A stretch of 64,000 nt of DNA. Source: Letharia columbiana (Eukaryota; Ascomycota; Lecanoromycetes; Lecanorales; Parmeliaceae). The position numbers and the translations under genes are program-made. Shown piece after piece: positions 31,635-45,642 of this stretch; within the stretch, counting starts at the first letter, position 1, and each line of letters starts with the position of its first letter. The notes below the pieces were generated by a model. It saw nothing but the letters and a program-made list of their open reading frames with translations. It was not told the origin of the DNA and ran no database searches. The stretch lies in assembly GCF_014066305.1 (NCBI RefSeq), contig NW_023501088.1, positions 238,501 to 302,500 on the forward strand, given 5' to 3'.

Positions 31635-33982
31635 ATGGACGCCAAGGTAAGCCATTCATTCCAGTTCTAAAGCATACACAAAGAGCACATTGCCAGTCAA
31701 GGATTTTCTGGCATGCAATCCTAGTTACCGACCAAGCCTTTTTTTGAGTCTAAGCTTGCTGAACTCCAAGTCTCCTAATCGTTGGCTCCGTGTACCCCCA
31801 TGTCACATTCAACGGTATCTTGTCTCTGACGACGGAGTATAATGCTAACGTGTCTTCCCTGTATCAGCCCCAGAGACCGACTCGGACCTTGCGCGCCATC
31901 TACGGAGATGAAAACGTGATGCCGACGGCCGGTGCACAGAAAACTCTACACCAGCGCAACAAATCGAGCCCAGCGCTGTCAACAATACATCACGCGGGTG
32001 GTCTGAAGCTTGCTGCGAAGCGGACCGCATTTGGGGATGTCAGCAACACATCCAATATCTCTAGGCCCAGCAAGGACGACTCGGCAATTGGCGCCAAGGG
32101 CGATTACAGCATCATGGAGAAACCGATCCCGACACAGCAGGATAAGAAGGCTTCATCCTTCCTTAGACCTGCACAGCGTCCCCTGTCTGTCTCCGGATTA
32201 AAAGGTCTCTTGAATAACGTCGCCAATTCCACCAACCTTCCCTCGGTCAAGCAGCCTTTGGTTGACATTCAACAACCACTACCACAGACGTCTCAAGCCG
32301 CCAATACACGCAAGCTCGTGGCGAAGAAAAGCACTGCTGTCTTTAAAGATGCTGTTGCCACGCAGCCCCAATACTCCGCTCCTGAAGTGCAGAAGCCTTT
32401 GCCTACGACTGCACCAATCGCTCCTGTCCACCGCGAACTCCAACCTCGCCAGCAACTCAAAGAGTCCAACGAGTCACAGGAAACACAGAGCAAGCACGCA
32501 GGTCAGCATGCGGCACACGCAGTGGCAGCAGCACCGTCGGCTGCGGAAACATCCTCTGAAGAACCCGCTGTCCTCAGATCGGACGGCATTTACATTGATC
32601 AGCATGGACAAGTACAGTTCTACGGACTTGATGAGTCTGTTGAGCATGTCGAGGTTCTTCAGCCGCGTGAAAAGGGCGTGCCCCTGCCAGTGGAGCCGCT
32701 GAGTCAGGATGGGAGAACAGGCCAGGATCAGGTTCTTGATGCTTATCTTGCCGAGTCGCACCCAGAATCACACCGAAGACCCACCTTGGCTCCTGTTTCA
32801 GAGCCAGAAGAGTACTGGGATGATGAGGGAGAAGAAAATTACGACGAGGAAGGTTATGCTACTGCCCGATCATTCAAATCCAGGGGAGAAAACACCACAG
32901 GCGGTGCTACGACGATTCTGTTCCCGAAGGTCAACCAAAAGACAAGGAAAGAGATCGCTGCTGCCAAAGACTTGATAGAGGGATCTAAGACAGTGGAAGA
33001 GCTTGAGGATGAGGCGTGGGACACAACAATGGTCGCAGAATATGGGGAAGAGATTTTCCAATATATGAAGGACTTGGAGGTCAGTGAAGATACGCTGGCA
33101 CTTGAATCATGCTAACTGTATACAATAGATCAAGATGTTGCCAAATGCGCACTATATGGACAACCAAGCGGAGATACAGTGGTCGATGCGTGCAGTATTG
33201 ATGGACTGGATAGTTCAAGTGCACCATCGCTTCAATCTTCTCCCAGAAACGCTCTATCTCTGTGTCAACTACATCGACCGCTTCTTGTCTTGCAAGGTCG
33301 TCTCCTTGGGAAAGCTGCAGTTGGTCGGCGCCACTGCAATATTCATCGCCGCCAAGTACGAAGAGATCGATTGCCCGTCCGTGCAAGAAATTGTATACAT
33401 GGTTGATGGCGGCTACACTGGCGACGAGATTCTCAAGGCGGAACGTTTCATGCTCAGCATGCTGCAGTTCGAACTTGGCTGGCCTGGACCAATGAGCTTC
33501 TTGAGGAGGATCAGCAAGGCCGACGATTACGATCTTGAGACGAGGACGCTCGCAAAGTACTTCCTCGAGATCACTGTTATGGATGAGCGATTCGTCGGTA
33601 GTCCACCGAGCTTTGTTGCGGCTGGAGCACATTGTCTGGCCAGGCTGATGCTCAAGAAGGGCATTTGGGTATGTATCCTGCTCCGATGATCGTTGCACCT
33701 CAGCTGCTGATCCCTTCGCAGTCACCTGCACACGTCTATTACGCCAACTACACCTACTCCCAGCTTTTCAACCTGATATTGCTCATGGTCGAATGCTGCG
33801 AAGACGCACGCAAGCATCACTGTGCGATCTTCGACAAGTACACCGACAAGCGCTACAAGCGTGCATCGAACTTTGTGGAGTCTGAGATGAAGAGAGGATT
33901 CCAAATTCAGGATGTCGCTTCACATACAGCCGCGCCATATTCCGGCATCTACGATGATCGGCATATTTGGGGCCAGAAGTGA
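31635..33982 (+). CDS. G2/mitotic B-type cyclin
   Basis: Four exons: 31635-31646, 31868-33079, 33129-33668 and 33722-33982; introns 221, 49 and 53 bp; 674 residues. The first exon is only 12 bases (MDAK), spliced to PQRPTRTLRAIYGDEN; this long first intron is the least certain part. A destruction box RTAFGDVSN at residues 56-64 matches the cyclin B form and marks it for APC/C degradation. The cyclin box covers about 420-670: NAHYMDNQAEIQWSMRAVLM, DWIVQVHHRF, TLYLCVNYIDRFLS, QLVGATAIFIAAKYEEI, FELGWPGPMSFLRR, then the C-terminal box (YFLEITVMDERF, SPAHVYYANYTYSQL). It should activate Cdk1 for entry into mitosis. Comparable to NimE/Clb2-type cyclins, but I cannot say which paralogue. Confidence 0.9.
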
Positions 33983-35084
33983 ACGTCAGGACCACCGCTG
34001 CAGGACCTCAAATTGGATCGCTGGACATCGTCGCTGTTGCAACATCTTCTTCACCTTGGCACATTGCAACCACTAGACTCGGTATCACAGTTTGCTCCAC
34101 TAGCTCGAACCAGGAACATCTTGAATACTCGAGACTCTCTGCTCCATTAGCTCCTCCCTTGGAGAGCTTTGGACGTCTCTTACCCTCATCCGGTACCCTT
34201 TCCATATTTCTACGGACATCTTTCATCGGAACAACTGCATAGCGCGGCATACTCTTTAATGGCACTCATGACCTTACGTCCTCTACGACATCGGTACCTT
34301 TCAGCATTCGACATCTTGAGAGAAAAAGCTCATCCAGGTGCGACTGGCCTCGTTCCTTCTTTCTAGGCACTCGGCGTCAACGGAGCTTAGTGCTGGTAGC
34401 TCCCCATCAAGAGACGGGGCAACGCTGGCGGTTCTTTTTCTTTTAGCGAATTCAAATCTTTTAGAGTGGGCAAGGGTGTTTACTAGTAGATAGACAGGAC
34501 AGCCAAATAGCATCTTCATGTCAGAACAACGGCTGGGTCGATTAATCCAACAAAGCGAATCCCAAGGTCTTCGTTCAGTATATGAGAATCAATGCCCAAA
34601 GCAGGATGTAAACAAACATCGCGTGGCTGACACTGACAGTGAGGCTCTGCTAGCTTCGAGAGTTGCTCGACTTTCCATTTCGACCACCTCTTTTCAAGAA
34701 TATGTACAGTCTCTGAGTATTTACAAAAGAAGGTGAAACCATTAAAAGGGCCACCCTGAGTCGCCTCTAGAGCGCACCAAGCTGGACGCCATGTAAATGC
34801 AGCATTGCGTTGCCACCTCCTCTTCCCTCTCAAAATCCCATCCTACTCGTACAGATCTAGAACGAAAATGAGTAAACAGGGTGCTTTTTCGGCGTGAGGT
34901 CGTGATAAGGTGACGGGGGTAGAGAGAGAGATCGTCCAGATGAGATGAAAGGATGGAGACGGTTGGGAGAGGCTGCCGAGATGAGATGGAAAGTTCAGAA
35001 CCGCTGTCCAGGGGTTTGTTGGTGGTACAGACACCCCAAGAATCGTCCACATTATTCGGGGTAAACGAGAGCCCTCGGACAGTC
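33983..35084. other. Intergenic gap between convergent cyclin and FMP27 genes
   Basis: 1.1 kb with no convincing gene; both neighbours end here, so it holds two 3' ends. No repeat seen. Confidence 0.45.
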
Positions 35085-38000
35085 TCATTGGTTCAAGGAT
35101 CCCAATATTCTCTTGCCTAGGAGTTGCACGCTTTTCTTGCGTGTGCTGCAAGTCGTCAGTGAGAGGATCCACTGCTGCGAATGGTTCATCAACAGGTACT
35201 GACCTTTCATCTGGGTCCTCACCATCCGCATCCTTACGTCGAAGTTTGTGAGTGTCTGTGGTGAACCGCCGGATCAGGGTGTGCCGCATTTTGTTCAGTG
35301 CCTAGTTAGAGGTCAGTCAGCTTTTAGTGTAGAAGGCAATTCAGAGAATGACGGCGACGTACATTATCTTCACCCTCAGCCTCGGACTCTGGTATCGAGG
35401 GCGGTTCGCCATGCAGTCCATTGTGGAGAGCGGCATGCCGTAAGCTCTGCGTAAACGAGTCTCTTCTCGCCAACTGATTGCTCGGATTGGATGTCAAGGT
35501 TGCCCGGGAGGAGTCATCAGTGTCGCCTTGGGGGCTTTGATCCCTTATACTGCTTGTCTCGCTCGAGAGGCTGTTCTTGAGAGTGTTGCTATTTGGTAGC
35601 ATAGATGAGGAGTTTGCAAGCTCGCGGAGGCGGCCCTGTTGGCTTTTGCCTGGCCGATGATGAGAGAGCTTGTTGCCGATGATGGCGCCTGTGTGCGAGA
35701 TGAGTGCCCTGATAACATCTTTCTTGAGTCGTAAAGCGAGGTCAAGGTTTGACCAGGTCTTATTTCGATACTCAAGGACTGGCATGCGGAAGACGAAGTT
35801 GTGGACGTCTTCAATGTTTCGTTCGCCTTTGCCCTTGTAGCTGAGGCAAAGAACAACGCTAGGGATCTTCACGTACGCGAGAGTCATGTAGTTTGAAGCT
35901 CGTGACAGCATTTGAGAGAGATCATCAGAAGGCTTAGTTTTGTCTGTTGTAGTAGCTTGGCTCGTCGAACGATTGAGGGTGAATCTTTTATGCTTCTCTG
36001 GGTTGCCGTTCATCGCGGATAAATTTGTCGAAGACCCATCCTTAGATTGGCGCATTACTGCTAGAGACTCTTGTGAAGGTTTCTTGGAACTCGTACGCAC
36101 TAGAGATGGCCTTGATGCATTCTGCGAACGACTGGAGTGGTTCGAGTGGTGGAATAATTTGAAATGGTGGGTTTCCCCATTGGTCTTACTAGAGGAAGTG
36201 GAACGACTCTCTTTCTGTGGAAACGCCCTGGTAGCTCTGAGTCTCATGTCTAGGGATGCTGCTCTGGTCGATGGTTGGTCGTCATTGGAGCCATTGGCTT
36301 CGAGCCTCGGCGCGTCTGGGATGCTGGACAAGGTCTCAGCATCGGAGTCCTCTTCCGCATCCCCTGCATGGAGCGTATGCTTGACAATAAACGGCGATTT
36401 GTCACTACCATTCTTATCCAACCCCGGAAAGATATATTCAAAAAGTTTCTGACCCACTTCTCTCTCAAGCTGAACTTTCAGTGGGAAAAGGTCAACCTCG
36501 AATTGATCTAAGACTGGTATGCCAGCAATCGGCTCAAGGCTGTGCCAATTGACCTTGAGCATCTTAGGATCTTGACCATGGACAAACTTCCTACCACTTT
36601 CCAAATATGGACCCAGCATCTCAGGGTATAGAGCATCGGGCAAGAGATTGAGCCCATGTATACGCTCGATCTGCATCGAATTGTGGTTGGAACCATCGCT
36701 ATTGTCTGTCCTGTCGTAGGCCGCTTTGTTTAGTTGAATCTCCATTAATGGGACGTCCTTTTCTCTCATCAAATGCCAGACAATTTCTGAAGCGGAAAGG
36801 TACCAACGCAGCAGCCCAGTGGTCTGTGAGGCCTGAGTACGATCGTCAAATTTGCGTTGCGATGTGGTAATGGCCTTCATCATGAAGAAGAGCTCGTCCT
36901 CGCAGCTCGCTAAATCGTGCTCGATAGCCATACGATCTTCCCAACCTTGTTTGTCAAGGTACTTCGCGTTAATCAGAAATTGTGTTTTGATCTCCTCCAA
37001 TTGGCGTATTCGAGCTTGAAGACTAGACACCATTTTGGGCGCACCGCTGAGATCACTAAAGTCAGAGGCCAACATGATCCTCTCAAGCTTTTCACTGCGG
37101 ACCTTTTCCAACGGCTCGTTGTATAGCAATAGATCAAACACTATCACATACATTGTGAAATATTCGACAGAGTCGCAGATCGCCCGAATGTGTGGGAAGT
37201 CAACCCACAAGTGGTCGATGCGGCTTTCCATGTTCTCTGGCTTGTTTTTCTGTCCCATTTTCCCACTGCTAACCTCGTCGTTGTACTTCAGTCGAAGGGT
37301 ATTGTACTTGTCGTAGCGAAGACTCGCAGATGTTCTCTGCACTACTCGCGACCATCCGAAAGGGTCGTATTCGAAATCGAAATTGGTCTCGAACGCTACC
37401 CAGGGTGGCCACGCAGAGCCTTTGGGGGTACCGTAGCGATTGCCAGAGTATATATGAAGAAACTGGGACAAGACCTTTTGGGTCGTGACAAAGAACTGTA
37501 CACTATCCATATCCACAGAAAATCTGCGCTGCACGAGCCCACTGACATCATCCGCTATGCGATCCTTGTCCATGATTTGGACCACTTTTAATTGCATGCT
37601 TTTGGCTGTGACTAGTAGCACGGATTTGGAGTTCTTCTCGCTCTGCAATTGGAATTGTGGTGCGATCAAGCGAACATGATAAGTGTTTTGCGGTATGTAT
37701 TCTTCTGAAATGTCCTTCCCGAGGTTATCCGTGTTTGAATTTTGCGGCTCTGCTGTTTGCTTAGGATCATCAGCGTCGACGGTTTTATTGCTATCGCTGA
37801 GCAGATCTTGGATGAGGTCTTCGACGCTGGAGCCAGCACTCTTCTCTTCTTCCGTCGAGAAGGCTGCAAAGGCTTCTGAATCTGTCGAGTCAGAATCGTT
37901 TTGTTGTGTATGTTTTCTCTTACTCTTATGCTGCTCTCTGACAATGTCTAAGATGAACTTGACGGCTTTCTGTGACATGTAGTAAATGAACCCTCGCCGT

Positions 38001-41000
38001 TGACTGACTTGGTGTACGTAGCGGAGAATGATGTTCCGAAGCGAGTTGTTCCATTTCAGCTGCGCATTGTGTATGATGAAGCGGTTATTGAAGCCACTGG
38101 TAGGTCCTGAATGAGGTGTGGCTTTAATTCCCTCGGCTTCAGTATCCGCTTCATCTTCTGACCCCTCACCTGCTAGGTCTAGGCCAGCAGTGTCACCAGC
38201 TGCTGAGATCCAGGGCCTGCCTTCATCGATGGCACGGTTCAGCCGTGCGAGTGTTTTCTGTAGGAAATCCTTTTTGCCTTTGAGTTTCCTACCCTGGTCG
38301 CTGAGCATTTCGTAGCGCTCTTTTAGACTCGAATCTCGATATGAATCCCGGACAACACGAAGCTCTTGCTCGCCTAACGTTCTCTCATGCATTTCCAATT
38401 GTTCATCGAGTTGTACAAGGCGCTCTTCAATCAGCTGACACTGTACTTTGCGAGGGTCGTTATCCTGAGACATGACACAAAAATGGGTGGGTTCGTCACC
38501 GAAGGGACTTGCGCTGTCGCCATCTGCAGACTTGGAAGTCTGAGTATCAGTCTGTCGGAAATAAGTAAAGCGTGGCGCAAAAGCCAAAGGCAAGATCTTT
38601 GTCTCTGGATTCGTCTCGGCCGGCAAGATCCAATCGATTTCGACGAAGTCATCCATGTCAATCCAGAAAAAGTCATTGTCCGGAATGGTAAAGCGAGATA
38701 TGTCAGCTGAAGCTGTTGACTGCTGGTAAGCTGCTAGGTCTTCCGGTGTGGCTCGTTTCAAGTCGTCCGTGGTCGTGCCGGCAATGCTGGCAGATACAGC
38801 CCGAATGTCAGCGGAGATAAAGTCCAGCTGAGCTTGGTTGATTCTCATGCCGGTTGCTTTCATCTGCTTAGCTTTACCTCTGCCCTGAGCTGCCCACTCC
38901 TCTCGCCTTTGGTGTAGATCCAACATAAAGCTGTCGAGTCTAAGCTTTAGACCGGTGGCGGAAACAAGTGCCTCGGAATAATCTTCGACATCCTTGTGTT
39001 TGTAGATATGAGCGATGAAGAGTGGTGAAAGCAGAAGGTTGTACTTGATCGTCGCAAGGTGGCGTCCGAACTTCTTGCTCGTTTTCTCGATTCCTGGAAA
39101 GAGCTTACCTTGCCGAATGGGCAAAGCCATGACTCCAGAGAACATCGACCACCAATCAAAGAAGTGTGTGAAAAAGCGAGGGCTCATATGTACTGCGTTG
39201 TAGCTCATGGATGGTTTGATGTTCTTGGTCGTCCAGTCGCGATTGAGGGGAGCAACCACTGCAATAGATAGATGGATGTGATTACTTCGAAAGCCTTTAA
39301 AAGCATCGTAGACCTGTAGTACCATTAGCGCAATCGGCGATCTCGCCTAGAATTTGCGTACCTGTCCCGGCAGAGCTTTTGCATGTTGAGGGGTCCTCAA
39401 CGTAACGTTGTAATGCGGTGTGAAGTCGAAGGATCGACCTCCTTGATCCAGGTCTCTTTCGAAAACCAGACCCGCAAGCCAGCGTACGTTGCCCGAGAGC
39501 TTCATAACAACCTTTTTGAACATTGTAGTGTTCCTTGTACTGCTTGTGCTCGACGTACTTGATGTTTTTGGCCCTTCTCTACCGAATGTACAACTTGTTT
39601 CTCGAGCTTGATGACTATAATCCGGGATTGCCAAAACATAGTCATCGCTGTCGACAGTCATGAACCTTTTAGGATCATCGTCCTTATGGATGGACCAGCG
39701 TACATTGTTGCGCCAGCACATGACGAAACCTGCACCGTTACCAGTGACCCGGTACGGATCCCGAGTACCTTTCAATTGTAGGCGAACATCCCCGTCACCC
39801 TTCCAGGCAACATTGACCCGGGAATGCGCGCTGAGACGGATCTTATCCCAGAAGCCTGTCCGGTCGGAGGGATCTACTTGTGGTTTGGTGAAACCCTCTA
39901 TTACCATCATCATATCCTGTATAGCCGGCTGGTATGATGCTCCCCAGGTAATGCTCGTGGGGGCGCTCGTGTTGATTGCAATAGCCACATCCGAGTACGT
40001 TTTGACAGGAGAAACTGTTCTGCGAACATTAATTGCAAACCCGCTGCCGGATTCCGACCCTGAAAATTTTCTGGGTGGAATGACTTCGACTTTGACTTGC
40101 TTTGTAGACACAGCACCCCGGTATTCCTCGGCAATAACAAAGTCCGTTTTCAACGACCAACTGGGCAATCGTGGTGATTGTCCTGGTCTAATAGCAGGTA
40201 CATGAAGTAATGGTAGAGGATAATCCCGTAGAGTGACACGAGCTTCACCCATATCGATCTGGACATTGAGCGGAATTAGCAAGCAGTACTCCATATCGTA
40301 GGGCATCCCTTTGCCGACTCTGTGAAGGAATTGCGGATAATCCTTGATTGGAAACGAAGGCTTGTCAACAACGATATGCAGATCACTGATCAGTGTGGAC
40401 ATCAGACCTGGCCGTTCCGGCATGGCAAGTATGCTTTCAGCCTCCTCGTCGTTTTCAGGGATGTCGTCGTTGCCGAAGAATATACCTCGGATCCTTCGCA
40501 TTCCAGCGTTCTGGATATGATACGCAACATCAATACGGTTTTTCCAACTTTCAGAGTTGTGTTTCTGGAGTTTGTACTCCGCTTCCTTGGCTGAAATTTT
40601 GGCGTCCTTCGTAAGTGTACATCTTCCATCGCGATCATATCGCATTCGATGTGATTGAGTAGATGGAGGAGAGGCCGAACTATGGCGAGAACGTGACTTC
40701 ACGCTTCGGCTCCGCCGTCGAGCTTCTTGCGGGGGAGAATGCTTGCCCCTGCCACGCTCTTGCGACGGATGAGGCTGTGGACGGTAACGTGACGAGGCTC
40801 GATTGTGATGATGGTTTTCCAAATTGTTGACTTTGGCGAGAAAGGCCTCTTCACGGGCAAGGCGCTGCTTTTGCTCTATCAAACCAATGCGATAGATCGT
40901 CCCGAGCTTCCAGTCAAACGCTCCATCTTCAACATCGAAAAGTAATGCTTTGCTTCGAATGGATATTCTCGGCACCTGTTTTGGTTGTTCTGGTCTTTTC

Positions 41001-44000
41001 TTGAGAACGTACTCGTCACTTCCTGTCTTGAAGCGATGGTGTAATTGTTCACTCGCTTTCAAAGCGTTTGCAAAATTATCGAAGATTTTGTGTGGGACAA
41101 GCTGATGTGGGACCGCAAGCCTTATGAAGTCCATAGCTACGTCGATGGATTTTTCTTGAATGACTGCTCCTCCCCGCTTTCTGCGGTTCTCTCGAAGATC
41201 GACTCGCAGATTTTTGATGCTAGTAATCCTTGCCCAGGCCGAAATGATCCGAGGGGCTTCGACATAAAGACGCACCATCTCTGCTTTCATGAAAGGCATT
41301 GCCCATCTATGTCGCCCAGCTTCCATACGGTATATTTGAAGCATCATTGGCGGATCTGATGGCATAGTCGCTTTGACCTGAAGCAGTCCAGCTCTAACGT
41401 CGACCGTGACGAGTTCTTGAACGGCCTTCCGACTGGGGCTGTGTGGAGGTATAGAGCTTCCAGACGTCGCCTGTGGGGAAGTAAGATCGGGCGGTGTATG
41501 ACTGGCTTCCTTGTCGCTAGCGAATGCTTCTCGAAGTACTCCAGTCGCCACGCCAATTGCATAATAGCGATACAACGAATATTGCAGGTACAGTGCCTTG
41601 GTGTGGGAATTGATGTGAAATATAGGTCCTTGGGCATCGCTTAATGTAGTGAATGCAACTTCGAACCGAGGGAGAGAGATGAAAGACTCCGTCTCGACGA
41701 CGTCAATGTCCTCAACCACAAACCCCTCGAAACCTCGGACATGTACTGCCAACCGCCTGCCATCCGTGCTACTCGGCAAAACCCCACTCGTACTTGGCGG
41801 AGGCGTTACTTTGATTACAGGATCGTCCGTGATCGTGGACTTAATGGTTCCATGACGCCTATATGGTGGTCTTTCGTCAGGTGAAGACCTCTGGATCTTA
41901 TATTCGGCAGTCCAAGACTCAAGCTGAAGAGCGACACCACGCGTATCCTTCGAGACCTCAGCATCGACACCAGCCACCTCGACGCCGAAATTGGAGCCCT
42001 GGAGAGAAAACTGGACAAGCCAAAATGGCAAGGACCTTAGGAAGTCGGGACCCATTGAAGGAGTATTGGTCGATCTTGTTTGAGCGTCGCGGTCTGTGCT
42101 TAGCTGTTGAAATATTTGGCGTACGCCAGCACTGATTTCAGATCGCACCATATGGACGGAAAAGGTCTGGATATTGCCTGTCGCAACAACGGAAATTTCT
42201 GGCGAAGCGTTTAGTTGGATTTTGAGCTCGAGAGCGTCAATACCCAGTAATTCATGGCGTTCGCCAGATGCTGTGTGGTAGTACAGTTGGTTCGAGGCGA
42301 TACGCAGATTTGACGTAAGCGCGTAGTGCAACTCGCCCGCCGTGAAATGCGATGACTCGACATCCAGCGATATCGAGGAGACAGACAGGATGATCAGGTC
42401 GTATTCATCAGACCCTTTGAGCTTGGGATCAGCTGGCGGTAACGCCACTCTCATCACGGGTTCGTGAACAGAGAATTTGATGTTAGCCTTCGGCAAGAGT
42501 CGTGATAGGAGTCGTTGTGATCGGCCATGAGTAGCTGGCGATTCGGAGGGTTCCTCCCTAAGACTGTGAATGAGCGCAAGGACCAAGGGCATGTGTTTCG
42601 GATCAAGATCAATCGAAGGCGAAGTTACTACAACATTGGCGAAGAGGATATTTGCGTTGCGCTCGGCTGCGTTATTGTCTTCGGAGAAAGCCACAGTCTT
42701 CGAAGGCAGAGTTGTCTTGACCGTTGTTGTAGCCATTGGTACGTACAGGACTCTTTCCGGTTTCTCATTGCCGTCGTCGAGGCTCACTGCGATGGAGATT
42801 GCAGCGAGCAAAGCTTGATGTGCGATATCCTTTGAGGAAAAATACATTCGATGCGCAGGGCTCTTAGGGTCAAGGCGATGCATGTCGATGCCAAATTCGT
42901 TCATGGCTACATTGAGATATAGAGGGGATCCATTTGGCTGCATTGAATGGAACTCTTTCGTCATACCCACAAAGCTGACCGCCATCTGAATCTCTTGAAT
43001 GCCTCGCAAGATGGAGCTGACAAATTCCTTCGAATCGGAGACCGTCTGTACTATATTTGCTTCCCGGCTTCCCGGCCTATCCAGCTCTTCTATTACGTCG
43101 GTGAAGGTGATGTCGCCATTGTGCGTCTCCATTTGTTGCAGATGAGCCTCTTTCCGATACCGCTCCGTTTGAGCCTTGCATCTCAATAGGTCGTCGTATG
43201 GTATATGAACTCGGCCCAATTTCAATGATATCGAGGTGTCGCGCAGACCCGCGCGATCTCTGTAAAGCAAACCGTGGATATTGAGAGTGCAGATATCAAC
43301 AACTTCCAGAGAATCTCTTCCTTCGGGCGTGAAGAGAATCCCTTTGACCGTGAACATCCACTCTGCCGGACGTTGGTTGCCAGCAGGAACCTTCTTGTGC
43401 TGAAAGAGCCGACCTCTGTCCACTGTCTTGCGCCTAGTATCGACAACCATGCTAAACGTCCCAACTTCAAAGCAGCCAATGCCTGCAAATACTAGACTTG
43501 AATTCTGGGCCGTGAGATCAACCATGCTAAGCCAATGTATTTTTTCGTGCAAACGCTTGATCCTCTCCTTTAATTGTGTCAATCTTTTCCATGTTCGACT
43601 TCGCGAAGACGCTGGGGTCACAGTTCGAAGGATGGGTTTGGGGGAAGTAGAGGAGGAGAATCCGTTTCGCCCCGGTGTGTCTGAGGAGTGTACATTGCTT
43701 CGTGCATGGTGCGAGCCTTCTGACTTTGCTCCTGTTCCGAGATGCTTGACATCGACCGTCACCTTCAGCTCTGTCAAGCGTAGACTTATCCATGTTGGCT
43801 GCGCAAAGGTAGGCCGATGAAGATGCAAGCCTAAGCCTCGCAGTTCTATCCGTATACCATCTCTAGGTATATATGCGATGCGCCTCAGGGAGAAGTATCC
43901 AATTCTTTGGATGGAAACACCGGTCGCTATGCGTAAGATGGCGAAAAGGACGAATGAAGCCAGGTACAAGAGGAGAATGAGTCCCAGGAGGAAGGTTGGA

Positions 44001-44014
44001 CTGAATATACCCAT
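35085..44014 (-). CDS. FMP27: Giant bridge-like lipid-transfer protein Fmp27/BLTP2 (SABRE/Hobbit family)
   Basis: Four exons: 44014-39362, 39313-35363, 35301-35204 and 35145-35085; introns 48, 61 and 58 bp; 2920 residues. The N-terminus is one membrane anchor (FLLGLILLLYLASFVLFAIL), then repeating beta-groove units. Family marks: TGFWDKIRLSAH (the GFWDK domain, near residue 1387), YDAFKGFRSNHIHLSI across the first splice junction, and GSAWPPWVAFETNFDFEYDP (the WPPW motif, near 2186). The C-terminus is disordered and Ser-rich, ending in KKSVQLLGKRILGSLNQ after two small exons. Such proteins form rod-like hydrophobic tunnels that move phospholipid between the ER and other membranes, at ER-plasma membrane contacts for this family. 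Length exceeds yeast Fmp27 (2628) and suits filamentous fungi. All long antisense frames inside are shadows. Confidence 0.92.
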
Positions 44015-45372
44015 GATCGTTCAGCAGCCATCAAGGTAGAGGCTCGCCGGCATGCTCGGAGACTGCTTCGGCATGCAGCTAAACAGCCCGGAAAGTGGAG
44101 GAAGGAGATGGGTGGATTGTTGGCATGATTCGTATACGGCCACGAGATGCACGAGATGCAAGAGAGAGAGGATGAGGATATAGAAGTAAAGTGAACAATC
44201 TACTTATTACTCGTAAAACTGGTACTCTAGAGTATGTACCATTACCAATTTTCGAGCGCGGGATGACCGGGATGTCGGAGCCGTTGTTAGAGTAGATAAG
44301 ATGGAATTCAAAGAACAAGCTTTTGGGTAAGGGTAATCTTACCCCCCTGGGACACCCCCGAGAAACCCCCCCCCCCCAACCCCCAACCTCGTAGATACGC
44401 TAGCAGAGCCCTAAAGTTCCATTCACCAGATACTACCTTACCTACCTACTACTAAGGTACCTACTCTAACTTTCGTTTCAATCTTTTTCAAGTTCGAGGA
44501 TCGCACTCTCAAGGCATAGGATTCTGTTTCGATCAAGCTGAGAATCTGGTCTGAATACATACGACGATCGCTTGCGGATAAAAAGTCACCTCCAAATCCG
44601 CGGTAGATGTGCATAATCTGAGGACAAAGGCGAATCTGGCGATTCAGATTTCCTGACGATGAAATCGACACTGTCTCTTCGAGCTTGTCTGCTATGACTG
44701 CTTGATTGCTATGCCTGCATCATAATCTCTTCCGATACAATGGCCACTTTCTATGGATTCAATTCAACACATGCGCGGACTGAATGGAGTTCTTCTAAGT
44801 ATAATTTTGGATGGACGCCCAAAGATGGAGAACCTACTGCGTTTTTCTTCGATCTGCACTGTTCGCGTCTTCCGCGGGCAGATTTCGATTGATACTGCCT
44901 AGGCGATTGTCGGCTTGTCACTCTAACGTGGAGTACTCCAGGTAGGTACACTATGAAGTGCTGGATAGCAGAAGGCATGGCCCATTGGCAACCCTAAGCG
45001 AAAGCGAACTGTGCCTCCTCCGCCAAGAGATGATGGTTTGACAACCAACACTCCGCCTTCAACCTTCCATCTCTTCACCTGATGACAATTATTGGAACCT
45101 CTACTTCTTGTGATCGCCTTTAGGAACTCACAGCTCGTCGCAACAATCGCATCAATTCTGCGAATCCGAGCGCCTACCGTGACAAGAGAGTCGCAACCCG
45201 CAGACCCATCACTCCAACAAACAACTAGAGGGTATGGTTTCGCTCTCTGTACTCAGTGAAATTATTATCTGCACGGTTGTGACGCTCTGTGTTAAACCAT
45301 TTGTTTCAGCGACAGCCTTTGTTGATACATACTGAACAACTCCAGTCCTTACATCCGTCGCCAATCCTCACA
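44015..45372. other. Intergenic region between divergent FMP27 and small membrane protein genes
   Basis: 1.36 kb. C-rich stretch at 44341-44390 with a run of 12 C, short GGTAC/TACC repeats near 44410-44465, and long leader DNA before the next ATG. Frames at 44438-44978 on the minus strand show no family features. Confidence 0.45.
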
Positions 45373-45642
45373 ATGGCCGATAATGAACCTTCGGGCCCTT
45401 TTCACGCCGGCCCTGGGACTGCGCACGAGATAGGCGTCATGGCTGGCTTCATAGCCGCGTTCATTATCATCACAGTTGTATACCTAATCATCTGGAAAGT
45501 CTACAACAAGCGCTCCGAGGCCGGGGAAATGCAGCGAAGACATATTTTAGCTGAGAAGACAAACCCAAGAAACACAAGAGTCATGGAAGACAAGGCTGGG
45601 AATAGGGTCAGTGCCGCATACAGCGCTGCGCCCGGTTATTGA
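45373..45642 (+). CDS. Small single-pass membrane protein, 89 residues
   Basis: Starts MADNEPSGPFHAGPG at a consensus context (CACAATGG). The N-terminal 20 residues are polar, then a strong membrane span (IGVMAGFIAAFIIITVVYLI, about residues 24-46) followed at once by basic WKVYNKRSE, so the C-terminal half is probably cytosolic by the positive-inside rule. That half is charged and ends in Ala/Tyr-rich SAAYSAAPGY. There is no signal-peptide cleavage site. I recognise no family. Compact size, clean topology and good codon pattern favour a real gene; an in-frame ATG at 45289 would add an unlikely leader. It converges on the phosphoribosyltransferase gene. Confidence 0.65.
   Translation: MADNEPSGPFHAGPGTAHEIGVMAGFIAAFIIITVVYLIIWKVYNKRSEAGEMQRRHILAEKTNPRNTRVMEDKAGNRVSAAYSAAPGY

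Noticed and set aside
39660..40205. Plus-strand frame of 181 residues inside FMP27
   Set aside because: Shadow of the conserved GFWDK region on the other strand.
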